Source: Paenibacillus sp. J5C2022 (GTDB taxonomy: Bacteria; Bacillota; Bacilli; Paenibacillales; Paenibacillaceae). From it: a DNA stretch of 38,760 bases. A program made the translations under genes and the position numbers. Within the stretch, counting starts at the first letter, position 1. Each line of letters opens with the position of its first letter. The notes under the pieces were generated by a model. That model worked only from the letters and a program-made list of their open reading frames with translations, had not been told where the DNA came from and ran no database searches. Positions 18,701 to 26,921 of this stretch are shown here, one piece after another. The stretch lies in NCBI RefSeq assembly GCF_025567625.1, contig NZ_JAOQJC010000059.1, positions 1 to 38,760 of the forward strand, read 5' to 3'.

Positions 18701-20294
18701 TCTTGTGATAAAATTGCCGGAAATTGACGCGCAGATCGACGGCGTAGCTCTCCCATTCCAGCGAGCCCGCAGTCGCCTTCGCTACGCCGCTTGCGACTGA
18801 CGCATCCGGCTGCGTATAGGCCTGGTTGCCGCCCGGCGTCTCCTCCGCCGCCGCCATGCTTCCGGACGTCACCGTCCACTGGCCGTCGCCGCTCTCGAAA
18901 TCGTCCGTGAACACGACCGTACCGTCAGTGACGGGATTGGACGTCGGCGCCGGCGTCGGTGTCGGATCAGGTATTGGCGTTGGCGACGGGGCGGTTGCCG
19001 CTTCGGCGTAAATGCCGAGATCCCATGACGCCGTGCGCTGCTCGCCCGCCGCATCATGCGACACGTCAATCGGCAGGCCGTCGAAGCCCGTCAGGGCAAT
19101 GACTTCGCCGCTTCCGACAGCGGGGCTGTCAGACTGCAACCTGAGGTCTGTATAAGCGGCGACGAACTTGGGATCGGCGTACACCCCGTTCGGCTCAATC
19201 GGCTCATCGGCCGTATTAAAGTACAGATTATGGTCGTTCGACAAGTTGACCGGAGCAACGGAATGCAGCTGCGCGCCGCCCACGATATCCGAGAAGATAT
19301 TGTTCTTCACGATAGAGTTAGTCGGCAAGGGCGACCAGCTCTCCGTCGTCAAGCCGCCCGCGGCGAAGCGGACGCCGTATTGCGATCCCGCAACGACATT
19401 GTTGATGAAAGCGCTGTCCAAACTTCCCAAAAAGCCTACCCCGCTTTGAAGCATGCCCGGAACATCAGAAATAATTGTATTGTTCCATGCAGCCGCATGA
19501 TAGGCCTCATAACCGTCGGGGTCGTACGAGCTCGACGCCCGGGAATTGGCGCCTAGCAGGATGCCGAAGCGCATGAATGTCGTTCCCGTATGAATGACAT
19601 TGTTGTAGATTCTGGCATCTCTCGTGCCCGACATAATTCCGATGGCGCTCACGTCAATATCTTGCAGCGCGTTGTTTCGAATGACTGGCGAATCCATATT
19701 TTTCAGCAAGATGCCCTGTCCGGACAGATCGAACAGCTCATTGCCCTCAATCGTTACGGGACCGCCGCCCGTGCCGACCACTCCCTTGCCTCCGGCTCCG
19801 TGAATCCGATTGCCGATAATGCCGATCGCGGAGCTGTTGCGGCTATCGATGAAGCCGTCGACGCTCACCGTCCCCTTCACATCCTGCGTAATCTCGAAAT
19901 CCTGCAGGACGATATGGCTTCTGGATGATAGAACAAGCTTGCTCGTATGATTCAGGCCCACATATTGCAGCACGGCTCCGTGCTTGTTCCTTGCCTTCAG
20001 GGTGATCGGAGCGGCTGCACTGCCGCTATTCGCGAAGTGGGCGACTTCCGTCTCCTCGTACACCCCATCCTCGAATATCGCCGTATCGCCCGCTTGCAGC
20101 GTCGCTGCAGCCATCGCCATCGTCGCCCAAGGCTGCGCCTCCGTGCCGGGATTGCCGTCCGAGCCGGCAGGCGACACGTAATACGTGTTGCCTGCCGCCA
20201 GCGCGTACCCCGCAGTACCCCATTCCATTATGCATCCGAACAAAAGCGCTATCGTCAGCAGCTTTGCAATGAACGTCATCCCTTGCTTTTTCAC
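15783..20294 (-). CDS. Giant secreted protein: two beta-helix domains, concanavalin-like domain, SGNH esterase (rhamnogalacturonan-acetylesterase-like), Ig-like tail
   Basis: 1503 aa from GTG 20294, which has AGGGGAGG 8 nt upstream. An earlier start at 20384 would overlap the permease. Order: signal peptide (1-35, ending GYALA); pectate-lyase-type beta-helix 1 (37-430, entry NTYYVSPAGSDGNPGTEAQPW); Thr/Pro linker (435-456); LamG/DUF1080-like sandwich (458-640); beta-helix 2 (656-1062, entry GTYYVSPDGDDENPGTEAEPW); SGNH hydrolase (1067-1284) with IGDSTMAD (Ser1074), the oxyanion segment YGSSGHSS, FGHNDQS (Asn1142) and DNTHFN (Asp1255, His1258); then Ig/cadherin-like tail with no SLH or sortase motif. 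It resembles RhgT/YesY-type rhamnogalacturonan acetylesterases joined to two lyase-like folds. Last gene of the import operon, 23 nt after the permease. Lyase activity of the beta-helices is inferred, not shown by catalytic residues. Confidence 0.85.
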   Translation of the reverse strand: MKKQGMTFIAKLLTIALLFGCIMEWGTAGYALAAGNTYYVSPAGSDGNPGTEAQPWATMAMAAATLQAGDTAIFEDGVYEETEVAHFANSGSAAAPITLKARNKHGAVLQYVGLNHTSKLVLSSRSHIVLQDFEITQDVKGTVSVDGFIDSRNSSAIGIIGNRIHGAGGKGVVGTGGGPVTIEGNELFDLSGQGILLKNMDSPVIRNNALQDIDVSAIGIMSGTRDARIYNNVIHTGTTFMRFGILLGANSRASSSYDPDGYEAYHAAAWNNTIISDVPGMLQSGVGFLGSLDSAFINNVVAGSQYGVRFAAGGLTTESWSPLPTNSIVKNNIFSDIVGGAQLHSVAPVNLSNDHNLYFNTADEPIEPNGVYADPKFVAAYTDLRLQSDSPAVGSGEVIALTGFDGLPIDVSHDAAGEQRTASWDLGIYAEAATAPSPTPIPDPTPTPAPTSNPVTDGTVVFTDDFESGDGQWTVTSGSMAAAEETPGGNQAYTQPDASVASGVAKATAGSLEWESYAVDLRVNFRQFYHKNGFFTLYTRHTDSQNYYLLEMKGHPETGYIGLKKKVGGVVIPLQEKLEWNPSPGWHNLKFTVNGTSLQVHMDGHLLLSGSDAGLSNGGIAAAIFRSDILIDDVTVTEIEGSTVPGGPGDPRPEPGGTYYVSPDGDDENPGTEAEPWRTMYHAAYSAQRGDTVIFEDGLYEETRVAYFEESGTETEPILFKSRNKHGAVIKYMNMPTTKIYIRGKSYITLQDFEITQNRKGVDTTDILIRVVNDTNYIHIIGNKIHHAFEDGVKGSHTSNMLVEGNYIYDITHEGVDFVNVKDSTMRNNEVYDVERNGLLAKGGSENILIYNNYVHNANVMMRGSGIYLGGQTDPVSTADPSVNGFEMWNGLAYNNVVISELPGLLRQGITFMGSKDSAAYNNIVIGAKYNIHFWEPNNVAIGWDWNPPNVNAVFKNNIIVGATVDGLGIVQTPDNLVHDHNLYYGNATEPSEANGVYGDPLLADPYNGNWHLGYGSPAIDAGEVIAGFMLKDGTLIDVSHDYDGAVREADWDMGIYRGGEPSASPAVFLIGDSTMADFPAYRSPLTGWGTKFKEMFDDAVTVYNYGSSGHSSKSYLDMGQFAKTELAIEDGDYLFIQFGHNDQSTLEYKHTEPFTTYKDHLKYYIQSARAKGAIPVLLTSMNRRQFHEDGTLIMSLGDYPVAVREMASELNVPVIDFNATSKTLYEQLGPELTKELFLWLEPGESPNYPDGKQDNTHFNELGAAYFAHLAAEGIKQLGLPLAEHIEEEAIAAPITVAAVSGQQGDNGWYTSEATVEPEATSDERTAIAYTEYKLTVIESVYGISLPPTEGYVAYTSSIVLPDGVYELSFRSVDLFGNVEERQESEEDLRIQVDTIAPTLDVTLDRTELWPPNHELVAIHADVAAEDTGSGVRDVMLSGIAMNESDDGGDIVANIGSADTSFQLRSERDGGGTGRIYTVAYTATDEAGNAVTTQRTVTVPHHR

Positions 20295-20317
20295 CAACCA
20301 TACCTCCCCTTCGCTTC

Positions 20318-21196
20318 TTATTCCTTTACTGCGCCGATCATCACGCCTTTCACGAAATACTTCTGCAAGAACGGATAGAGACAAATGATCGGCAAAATCG
20401 TCACCATAATCGCGGCATACTTCACCTGCGTGCCTACAAGCGCCCGCTCGAACTGGTCCGTCATGCCCTCCATCAAGGAATCCTGCTGCTTCACCAATAT
20501 TTTAAACAGATACAGCTGAAGCGGCTGAAGCTTGGCGTTGGACAGATAGATGAGCGAGGAGAAATAATTGTTCCAGTAGCCCACCGCATAGAAGAGCACA
20601 AGCACCGCCGTAATCGGCTTGGATAATGGCAGCATAATGCTCCATAGTATCCTCGCTTCGTTCGCCCCGTCGATCTTGGCCGACTCCTGCAGGCTCTCGG
20701 GGATGCTCTGGAAGAAGGTGCGGGCAATAATGATGTTGAAGGCGCTGATCGCCCCCGGCAAGATGACCGCCCACCTCGTATCGTACAGATTCAGACTGTT
20801 GACGATAATGTAGGTAGGGATCAATCCCCCTGTGAAAAACATCGTAAAAGCGAAAAAGAACATAAGGGGATTGCGGGCAAAAAACGTCGATCTCGACAGC
20901 GGATAAGCGGCCATGACGGTCACGACGACACTGATGGACGTGCCGACAATCGTATACCACAGCGTGTTGTAATACGCGATCCATATGTCGGGATTTTCGA
21001 ACACGATGCCGTATGCCTCCACAGAGAACCCCTTGGGGAACAAATATACCTCCTTGCGCATCGCGAACACCGGATCGCTGATCGACATGCTAAGCACATA
21101 TAAAAACGGGTACAGCGTCACCACAATAACAAGCAGGTTCACCCCGATGATGAACAGGTCGGACAATCTCTCTCCTATCGTTTTCTGCAATTGCAT
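20318..21196 (-). CDS. ABC sugar transporter permease, CarB/LplC (YtcP) type
   Basis: 292 aa with about six hydrophobic segments. The N-terminal segment reads LFIIGVNLLVIVVTLYPFLYVLSMSIS. The EAA cytoplasmic loop that docks with the ATPase is ESAKIDGANEARILWSIMLP (about 187-206), and the ending KYFVKGVMIGAVKE is characteristic of this CUT1 subfamily. The stop of the upstream permease is 4 nt before the ATG. GAGGGG directly abuts that ATG, so a TTG two codons later (spacing 6 nt) may be the true start. It forms the membrane channel with the partner permease at 21201-22163; no ATPase gene is in this operon. Confidence 0.9.
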   Translation of the reverse strand: MQLQKTIGERLSDLFIIGVNLLVIVVTLYPFLYVLSMSISDPVFAMRKEVYLFPKGFSVEAYGIVFENPDIWIAYYNTLWYTIVGTSISVVVTVMAAYPLSRSTFFARNPLMFFFAFTMFFTGGLIPTYIIVNSLNLYDTRWAVILPGAISAFNIIIARTFFQSIPESLQESAKIDGANEARILWSIMLPLSKPITAVLVLFYAVGYWNNYFSSLIYLSNAKLQPLQLYLFKILVKQQDSLMEGMTDQFERALVGTQVKYAAIMVTILPIICLYPFLQKYFVKGVMIGAVKE

Positions 21197-21200
21197 CCCC

Positions 21201-22163
21201 TCACCATAACCCGATTCCGGATATTTTTCGACTAATGCGGTTCACCATAACAAGCAGCGTGAAATTGACCACCGAATTGAACAGCCCGACAGCAGCCGCG
21301 AATCCATACTCCGCCCCTTCCAGCCCTCTGCGATAGACGAAGGTGGAGATGACATCGGATACCTCGTAAGTCGCCGGATTGTACAGTAAAATAATCTTCT
21401 CGAAGCCGACGCTCATCATATGGCCCAAATTCATAATGAGAAGGATGATAATCGTAGGCAAAATGCCGGGAATCGTAATATAGAGGATGCCCTGCCATCG
21501 CTTCGCCCCGTCCATCTTCGCCGCTTCATAGAGAGAAGGGTCGATCGACATGATCGCCGCCAAGTAGATGATAGAGCTCCAGCCGAACGTCTGCCAGATG
21601 CCGGATCCGATATAGATCGTACGGAACCAGTCCGGCTCGTTCAAGAAGTTGATCGGGCCGATGCCAAGCTGAACGAGCAGCATATTCACAACGCCCTCCG
21701 CAGGAGACAAGAAGCTGATGATCATGCCGCTAATGACGACTATCGAGATAAAGTGGGGCAGGTAGCTGACGGTCTGCACGACACGCTTGAACAAGGCGTT
21801 CTTCAGCTCATTAAGCAGCAAAGCGAACAGGATCGGCACCGGGAAGCTCCATAGCAGCATATAGGTGCTAAGCAGCAGCGTGTTCTTGATGACTCGGGCC
21901 GCATAGATGGAATCGAAAAATTGCTGGAACCACTTCAATCCCGCCCAGGGACTCCCCAATATACCCTTCATCGGCGAAAAATCCTTGAAGGCGATAATAA
22001 CCCCGTACATCGGCAAATATTCAAACAATAAATAATAGGCCAGCGCCGGAGATACCAGCAGCAAAAGAAACTTGTCTCTCCTGATGTTCCGTGCCAGCCG
22101 GACCAGTCCTCTCTCTCTCTTCTTCCAAGCTGCAAGCGGCAGCGGTCCTCTCTCCAGCTTCAC
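21201..22163 (-). CDS. ABC sugar transporter permease, LplB/YteP type
   Basis: 320 aa from a GTG at 22163 with GGTGGAG just upstream. The family pattern is clear: SPALAYYLLFEYLPMYGVII (first membrane helix), FPVPILFALLLNELKN, VQTVSYLPHFISIVVISGMI, the EAA loop EAAKMDGAKRWQGILYITIP (about 213-232), and GFEKIILLYNPATYEVSDVI near the C-terminus. This is the first permease of an LplB-LplC pair importing oligosaccharides, likely pectin-derived given the enzyme encoded after it. Second gene of a four-gene operon, 80 nt after the binding protein. Confidence 0.92.
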   Translation of the reverse strand: MKLERGPLPLAAWKKRERGLVRLARNIRRDKFLLLLVSPALAYYLLFEYLPMYGVIIAFKDFSPMKGILGSPWAGLKWFQQFFDSIYAARVIKNTLLLSTYMLLWSFPVPILFALLLNELKNALFKRVVQTVSYLPHFISIVVISGMIISFLSPAEGVVNMLLVQLGIGPINFLNEPDWFRTIYIGSGIWQTFGWSSIIYLAAIMSIDPSLYEAAKMDGAKRWQGILYITIPGILPTIIILLIMNLGHMMSVGFEKIILLYNPATYEVSDVISTFVYRRGLEGAEYGFAAAVGLFNSVVNFTLLVMVNRISRKISGIGLW

Positions 22164-22183
22164 TATTCTCCACCTCTGCTTTG

Positions 22184-22232
22184 CGGCGCGGACTCCTCCT
22201 TCCCATCCTGTATGACTGGCGAAGCCGCGCCG
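22184..22232 (-). other. Intercistronic inverted repeat between binding protein and permease
   Basis: CGGCGCGG (22184-22191) and CCGCGCCG (22225-22232) form a perfect 8-bp stem with a 33-nt loop. Such stems after the first gene of a transporter operon often stabilise the upstream mRNA and lower downstream expression. There is no T-run, so complete termination is unlikely. Confidence 0.4.
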
Positions 22233-22243
22233 TTGTCTTGTTC

Positions 22244-23932
22244 TTACTTGCCCATATAGCGGTCATACTGCTGCTGCCGAATGGCTAGCAACTCGTCAAT
22301 GCCGAGATCCTTCAATTCCTTCATGAATTTGTCCCAGCCTTCGTCGATATTCACTGCGCCGGTAATCAATTGCGACAAGCGCTCCTTCAGCTTGGTCGTA
22401 TAGTCCGCGTGAAGCGGCTTGAAGCTGCTCGCTTCCTCCGGCGTCAACGCAATGTAATGGAACGGAATGGGGTCGATAATGGACGATTGGAGCATAGCCG
22501 CCGCTTCCTCCAGCTTGGGCTTTCCGACGATCGTCTGCGGCGGCTGCTTCGACCAGATGCCGGAATCATGGCGAATCCACGGCAGCGTAGGCGCTGCGCC
22601 TTGCGTCCTGAGCGCGTTCATAATGTTCAGCCCGTCGGGATTGTTCGTCGTGTACGCCGTGAACTTCGGCTCGCCGTTCTCCATCGTGTAGGTGACGCCT
22701 TCCATGCCGAAGGTGGTGAAGCGGTTGCCCTCCTCGCTGGCATACATAAAGTCCAGCCATTTGATCGCCGTTTCCTTATGCTTCGATAGCGCGCTCATGC
22801 CGAATGCGCCGCTAATGGGACCGTATCGCTCCGCATGCCCCTTGTAACCGTTCGGTCCCGTCGGCGGAGTGACGGCCACCCAGCTCACATCCTCCACTCC
22901 AGCCTTCTGCTGATTGCTGTCGTATTGGCTTATCCGGTTAATGAAGACACGGGTCGATCCGACCTGATCCTTCGTAATTTTCGAGCTGAGCTGGTCATCC
23001 TGGGAGGTCAGGTAATCCGGATCGAGCAATCCTTCCTTATACAGCTTGCTGAGCCATGCCACCAGCTCCTTCGCTTCCGGCTTCATCCACTCCGCCTGAA
23101 CCTTGCCGTTCGAATCCGGCCACCAGCCGTCGCTATAGATCAGGTGAAGCCCCCATGCGTCTCCGAAGAAATAGACAGCCTCCGGACTGGCGAGCGCAAC
23201 CGGCAATTCATCCGGCTTCCCGTTCCCGTTGGGATCGCCTTCCTTGAACGCCTTCAACACCGCATACCAATCGTCGATGCTCTTCGGCTGCTCAAGATCC
23301 AGCTTATCCAGCCAGTCCTGACGGATGAGGAACGCTCCCGGATCGGACAGGCTCGTTCCCGTCACGATGCTGGGAATGCTGTATATATGGCCGTCGGGCG
23401 ACTTGAGCAAATTGTGGATGTCCGGATTCTCCTGGAATAGCTTGCGGATATTGGGAGCGTACTGCCGGATCAGCTCTTCCAGCGGCTCCAGCACCCCGTC
23501 GCTGCCCAGCTTCGCGGGATCGCCGGGAATGGTGAGCAGATCGGGAATGTTCTTCATCGATGCCAGACGGACGGTCATCGTCTGCTTATACTGCGCTGCC
23601 GGCACGACGTCCCACTTGACCTTCACGCCCGTTCGTTCTTCGATCGCCTTCCATATCGGCAAATTTTGCGTATAGCTGGCCGGCGTATAATAGTTGTCTG
23701 CCGCTCCGACCGTCAACGTCGTGGAGCCGTCCTCGACGATCGGAAGCGTGTAGTCTTTCCCTTTCGCTTCGTCCGGGTTGTCATTGCCGGATTGTGACGG
23801 CTGTTCCGTTGCCGCCTGCTTCCCTTCGTTCGTCCCCGCTTCCGGTTCGTTGTTGTTCCCCGCACAGCCTGTGAACAGCAGCAGCATGGCCAGGGCCGCG
23901 ACCATCAATCTCGTTGTGTGCTTTCCTTTCAT
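22244..23932 (-). CDS. Extracellular oligosaccharide-binding lipoprotein, LplA/YtcQ type
   Basis: 562 aa. Start ATG at 23932 with AGGAGG 6 nt upstream. The signal peptide ends LLFTGC (Cys23), then an acidic Gly/Asn/Glu linker to about 60. The mature domain is a family-1 solute-binding fold: TTLTVGAADNYYT, then KAIEERTGVKVKWDVVPA, PDLLTIPGD, FLIRQDWLDKLDLEQP. It carries a calcium-loop-like DPNGNGKPDELP (about 230), as in AlgQ-type receptors for large acidic glycans. It captures oligosaccharides for the permeases encoded just downstream. First gene of the module A operon, with a cre-like site upstream and a membrane AraC regulator divergent from it. The ligand is inferred from the pectin-type enzyme in the same operon. 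Confidence 0.9.
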   Translation of the reverse strand: MKGKHTTRLMVAALAMLLLFTGCAGNNNEPEAGTNEGKQAATEQPSQSGNDNPDEAKGKDYTLPIVEDGSTTLTVGAADNYYTPASYTQNLPIWKAIEERTGVKVKWDVVPAAQYKQTMTVRLASMKNIPDLLTIPGDPAKLGSDGVLEPLEELIRQYAPNIRKLFQENPDIHNLLKSPDGHIYSIPSIVTGTSLSDPGAFLIRQDWLDKLDLEQPKSIDDWYAVLKAFKEGDPNGNGKPDELPVALASPEAVYFFGDAWGLHLIYSDGWWPDSNGKVQAEWMKPEAKELVAWLSKLYKEGLLDPDYLTSQDDQLSSKITKDQVGSTRVFINRISQYDSNQQKAGVEDVSWVAVTPPTGPNGYKGHAERYGPISGAFGMSALSKHKETAIKWLDFMYASEEGNRFTTFGMEGVTYTMENGEPKFTAYTTNNPDGLNIMNALRTQGAAPTLPWIRHDSGIWSKQPPQTIVGKPKLEEAAAMLQSSIIDPIPFHYIALTPEEASSFKPLHADYTTKLKERLSQLITGAVNIDEGWDKFMKELKDLGIDELLAIRQQQYDRYMGK

Positions 23933-23992
23933 CTGAACCCTCCTCTTTAGAATAGAAATCATTCCTACATGGCACATGCTAATCGCCACGCT

Positions 23993-24006
23993 TGTAACCG
24001 CTTGCA
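23993..24006. promoter_or_regulatory. CcpA catabolite-responsive element (cre)
   Basis: On the minus strand TGCAAGCGGTTACA matches the cre consensus TGNAANCGNWNNCW at every position. It lies about 60 nt upstream of the binding-protein start codon, where CcpA would repress the transporter operon in preferred sugars. Confidence 0.65.
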
Positions 24007-24179
24007 ATTGTTATGGTAAATAACGGCACCCGCGAGCACAACGTACAACTTTCGAGAAGGCATATCATTCTTTACATCGCGGATATACAATATTTTTTGA
24101 CACGATCAATATTTCCCTCCTCTTCCCCTTCCTTCTTATTCATGCTACTATCTCGCTATGGGAAGGAGGGAATTTGCTG

Positions 24180-26480
24180 TTGAAGTTGAAGTTTAAGCTG
24201 CCTGCCAAAAGCTCTGTATTCACCAAATTTTTACTGTCATATGTAACCGTTTTCACCATTCCGCTTCTCATTCTGGGCACAATCAGTTACTTCTGGACCT
24301 ACCATATCGTGAAGTCGCAGACGGAGCGAACCTATCTGAACGCGGTTCAGGATGTGCGCAAGACGATGGACGACAAGCTGTGGTCGCTCAGTGCGCTGGC
24401 CATCTCCCTCTCCGAACAGCAGTGGGTGCAGAAGCTGATGTATTCGCGCGGCAGCACGGTCGATTATACCGTCATCCATCCCTACTCTTTTAACTACAAC
24501 ATGCGCGATCTTAATACCTTCCTGGAAATGAACGGATTGATCGACGATATGGCCATCTACTTCCACATGAAGGATATCGTCCTCTCCACTCAGGGCAAGT
24601 ACAGTCTGCAGACGTTCTTCGAGGATGCGTTCGATTACGGAGCGGCCGCACCGGACGACTGGTACGAGGAGCTGTCGCGGCTTCATGTATCCGACCTGTC
24701 GCCGCCTGCAGCCGTACTCACGTACAAGCAGCCGCGCAAGCTACTTACCTTCACCCAGTCGCTGCCGATGGGCACCAAGGATTTCAATGCGACCTTCATC
24801 GCCTTTATTAGCGAGCAATCGCTGCAGGAAAGCCTGAATATGGGCACGATATCGGGCAGCGGCAGCTTGTATGTGTGGGACGGCGATGGGAATTATATAA
24901 GCGGCGTGCACGCGGATGAGGGCATGCAGGAGCTGCTGACGGCCCGGCTCACGGCGGCCCCAACGGCTGCCGATCCGATTGCGACGCTGAACGGGGCAGA
25001 CGGCGAGCCGTATATCGTATTCCGCGCCGTATCCGACATGAATGAGTGGTCCTATGTCGCCGCGATCCCTACCGGCACAGCCATGGCCAAGGTCAATCAG
25101 ATCAAGCTGGTGACGCTGGTACTCACTGTCGTCTCTCTGCTTATCGGACTTGTCGTCTCTTACATGCTGGCGTTGCGCAACTATACCCCTCTGGCCAATC
25201 TGGTGAACGCGGTCAGTCCGCGGCTGCTGGAGCAGCCGTCCGCGCCTGTGGCGAGCCGGCAGAACGAGTTCAACTTCCTGCAGCGGGCGATGCATGCGAT
25301 GCTGGAATATGAAGACAAGACGAAGCAGCAGATTCAGACCTACAAGCCTCTGGCGCAAAATTCGCTGTTCATCCAGCTGCTGGAAGGCGGGCCATACACC
25401 TCGGATGAACATCGCAGCATGTTGAAGCTGCTGGATATTACATTCAGCAACAGCTGGTTCACCCCCGTCTCGCTGCTGCTGGATACGGAAGAACCGCTTC
25501 CCGTCGAAGTCCAGCGGGCCTTATCGGATAGATTGATGCAAGATAAAGCGGCTGTACACCTCGTCGAGCCGGGCGGGAAGACCAAGGTATTGCTGCTGAA
25601 TACGCCGAGCAAAGAACAGGTCAGACACATCGTAGACTTGATAAGGGCCGAGCTGGACGAGCATGGCCTGGCGTTCAAAGCAATCGGAGTCGGCACGACT
25701 TGCAAGGGACTCGAAGAGCTGGGACAGTCTTATCGGGAATCCAATACGGCCATGGATTACCGCTTCATACGGGGTGACAGCTCTGTCATCTATTATTCAG
25801 ACATCGAGGATTCGCATACACCCGCTTCCTATTACTATCATGCGGAGAACGAGGAGCACATCGCCAATCATATTAAATGCGGCAATCCGGAGGAAGCGAT
25901 TGCCCGGTTCCGCAACATTGTCAATGAGAACCTGGCGGAAGCGGCCCTTACACCGCATATGGCGCGCAACTTGTTCTACAACATGGCATCTACCGCCCTG
26001 AAGGCGCTGGAGGATATGGGGATCGAGATGCCGAAGCACATGCATATGGACGACTTCTTCCAGATGGACACCGTTCATGAGATGACGCATTTCATTGAGG
26101 AGCTGTACCGCGAGGCGTGCGCAATGATCTTGCAGGAGAAGGAGAGCCGGAATACACAGCTGCGGGACGACATTGTTGCCTTCATCGGGGAGAATCTGAC
26201 CGACAGCGGGTTGACACTGACGTCGCTTGCCGACCGCTTCGGCCTGTCGCTCTCTTATATGAGCAGGTTCATCAAGGATCAGACGGGCACGAACTTCGTC
26301 AACTATATGAACAGCCGCCGAATTGAGCTGGCGAAGCCGCTGCTGCTGAGCGGGATGACGATTCGCGAAGCCGCCTGCGAAGTGGGCTTCGACAACGACC
26401 TTACGTTCCGCCGCCTGTTCAAGAAGCACGCAGGCATCAACCCCGGCGAATACCGGAACATCGACAGCCGCAGAGCTTGA
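24180..26480 (+). CDS. Membrane-anchored AraC-family regulator, YtdP type
   Basis: 766 aa. TTG at 24180 is preferred (AGGAGGG 9 nt upstream); TTG at 24174 is in the same frame but too close. TM1 is about residues 15-40 (FLLSYVTVFTIPLLILGTIS), an extracellular sensor of about 260 residues follows (45-305), TM2 is about 308-332 (LVTLVLTVVSLLIGLVVSYM), then a coiled linker and cytosolic part. It ends in an AraC double helix-turn-helix (LTLTSLADRFGLSLSYMSRF; then TIREAACEVGFDNDLTFRRL), about 665-760. The layout matches Bacillus YtdP, which accompanies rhamnogalacturonan uptake genes. Divergent from the module A operon, it probably senses extracellular oligosaccharide (or the loaded binding protein) and activates that operon. 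No kinase domain is present. Confidence 0.87.
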   Translation: MKLKFKLPAKSSVFTKFLLSYVTVFTIPLLILGTISYFWTYHIVKSQTERTYLNAVQDVRKTMDDKLWSLSALAISLSEQQWVQKLMYSRGSTVDYTVIHPYSFNYNMRDLNTFLEMNGLIDDMAIYFHMKDIVLSTQGKYSLQTFFEDAFDYGAAAPDDWYEELSRLHVSDLSPPAAVLTYKQPRKLLTFTQSLPMGTKDFNATFIAFISEQSLQESLNMGTISGSGSLYVWDGDGNYISGVHADEGMQELLTARLTAAPTAADPIATLNGADGEPYIVFRAVSDMNEWSYVAAIPTGTAMAKVNQIKLVTLVLTVVSLLIGLVVSYMLALRNYTPLANLVNAVSPRLLEQPSAPVASRQNEFNFLQRAMHAMLEYEDKTKQQIQTYKPLAQNSLFIQLLEGGPYTSDEHRSMLKLLDITFSNSWFTPVSLLLDTEEPLPVEVQRALSDRLMQDKAAVHLVEPGGKTKVLLLNTPSKEQVRHIVDLIRAELDEHGLAFKAIGVGTTCKGLEELGQSYRESNTAMDYRFIRGDSSVIYYSDIEDSHTPASYYYHAENEEHIANHIKCGNPEEAIARFRNIVNENLAEAALTPHMARNLFYNMASTALKALEDMGIEMPKHMHMDDFFQMDTVHEMTHFIEELYREACAMILQEKESRNTQLRDDIVAFIGENLTDSGLTLTSLADRFGLSLSYMSRFIKDQTGTNFVNYMNSRRIELAKPLLLSGMTIREAACEVGFDNDLTFRRLFKKHAGINPGEYRNIDSRRA

Positions 26481-26499
26481 GCTTTGCGGCACTCTTCCC

Positions 26500-26770
26500 G
26501 CTCGCCAGCTTATGCTGCATCGTCTGCAGCCACTCGCACGCTCACTTCCCGTGCTCCAGCCGATGCTGTATCGCTTGCAGCCACTCGCGCGCTCATTTCC
26601 CGCGCTCCAGCCGATGCTGTATCGCTTGCAGCATCTCGCACGCTCGCTTCCCGCACTCCAGCCGATGCTGCATCGCTTGCAGCCACTCGCATGCACACTT
26701 TCCGCGCTCCAACCGATGCTGCATCGCTTGCAGCCACTCGCATGCACACTTTCCGCACTCCAATCCTCTG
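26500..26770. repeat. Second 51-bp tandem repeat array (about five units)
   Basis: The element ATGCTG recurs at 26512, 26563, 26614, 26665 and 26716, exactly 51 bp apart. Units read CGCGCTCCAGCCGATGCTG and continue CATCGCTTGCAGCCACTCGC. A self-complementary GCTGCA...TGCAGC lies in each. Period and register (GCGCTCCAG...GCTGCAT...CCACTCGC) match the variant units of the array at 11700-12460. Fills the 440-nt gap between the regulator and the module B operon; long frames across it are repeat artefacts. Confidence 0.85.
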
Positions 26771-26861
26771 TATCCTCATCCCGCAATCTTGTATCTCCAT
26801 CCCGCACCACCGCCCAAAGAATCGAAACTTTCCCTTTCCTCCGCCAGCTCCTATAGTGGAC

Positions 26862-26890
26862 TTAGCCGCCGCAAGCCGCCACATTATGAT
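26862..26890 (+). promoter_or_regulatory. Candidate promoter of the module B operon
   Basis: TTAGCC (26862-26867) and TATGAT (26885-26890) with a 17-nt spacer, ending 31 nt before the permease start codon. The -35 is weak, which would suit an activated promoter. Confidence 0.35.
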
Positions 26891-26921
26891 GCAAATTATG
26901 GATGCAAGGAGGTATCCCCCT

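Noticed and set aside
20295..20384. Upstream extension of the giant protein to 20384
   Set aside because: It would overlap the end of the permease gene, has no ribosome-binding site, and would bury the signal peptide behind a charged stretch.
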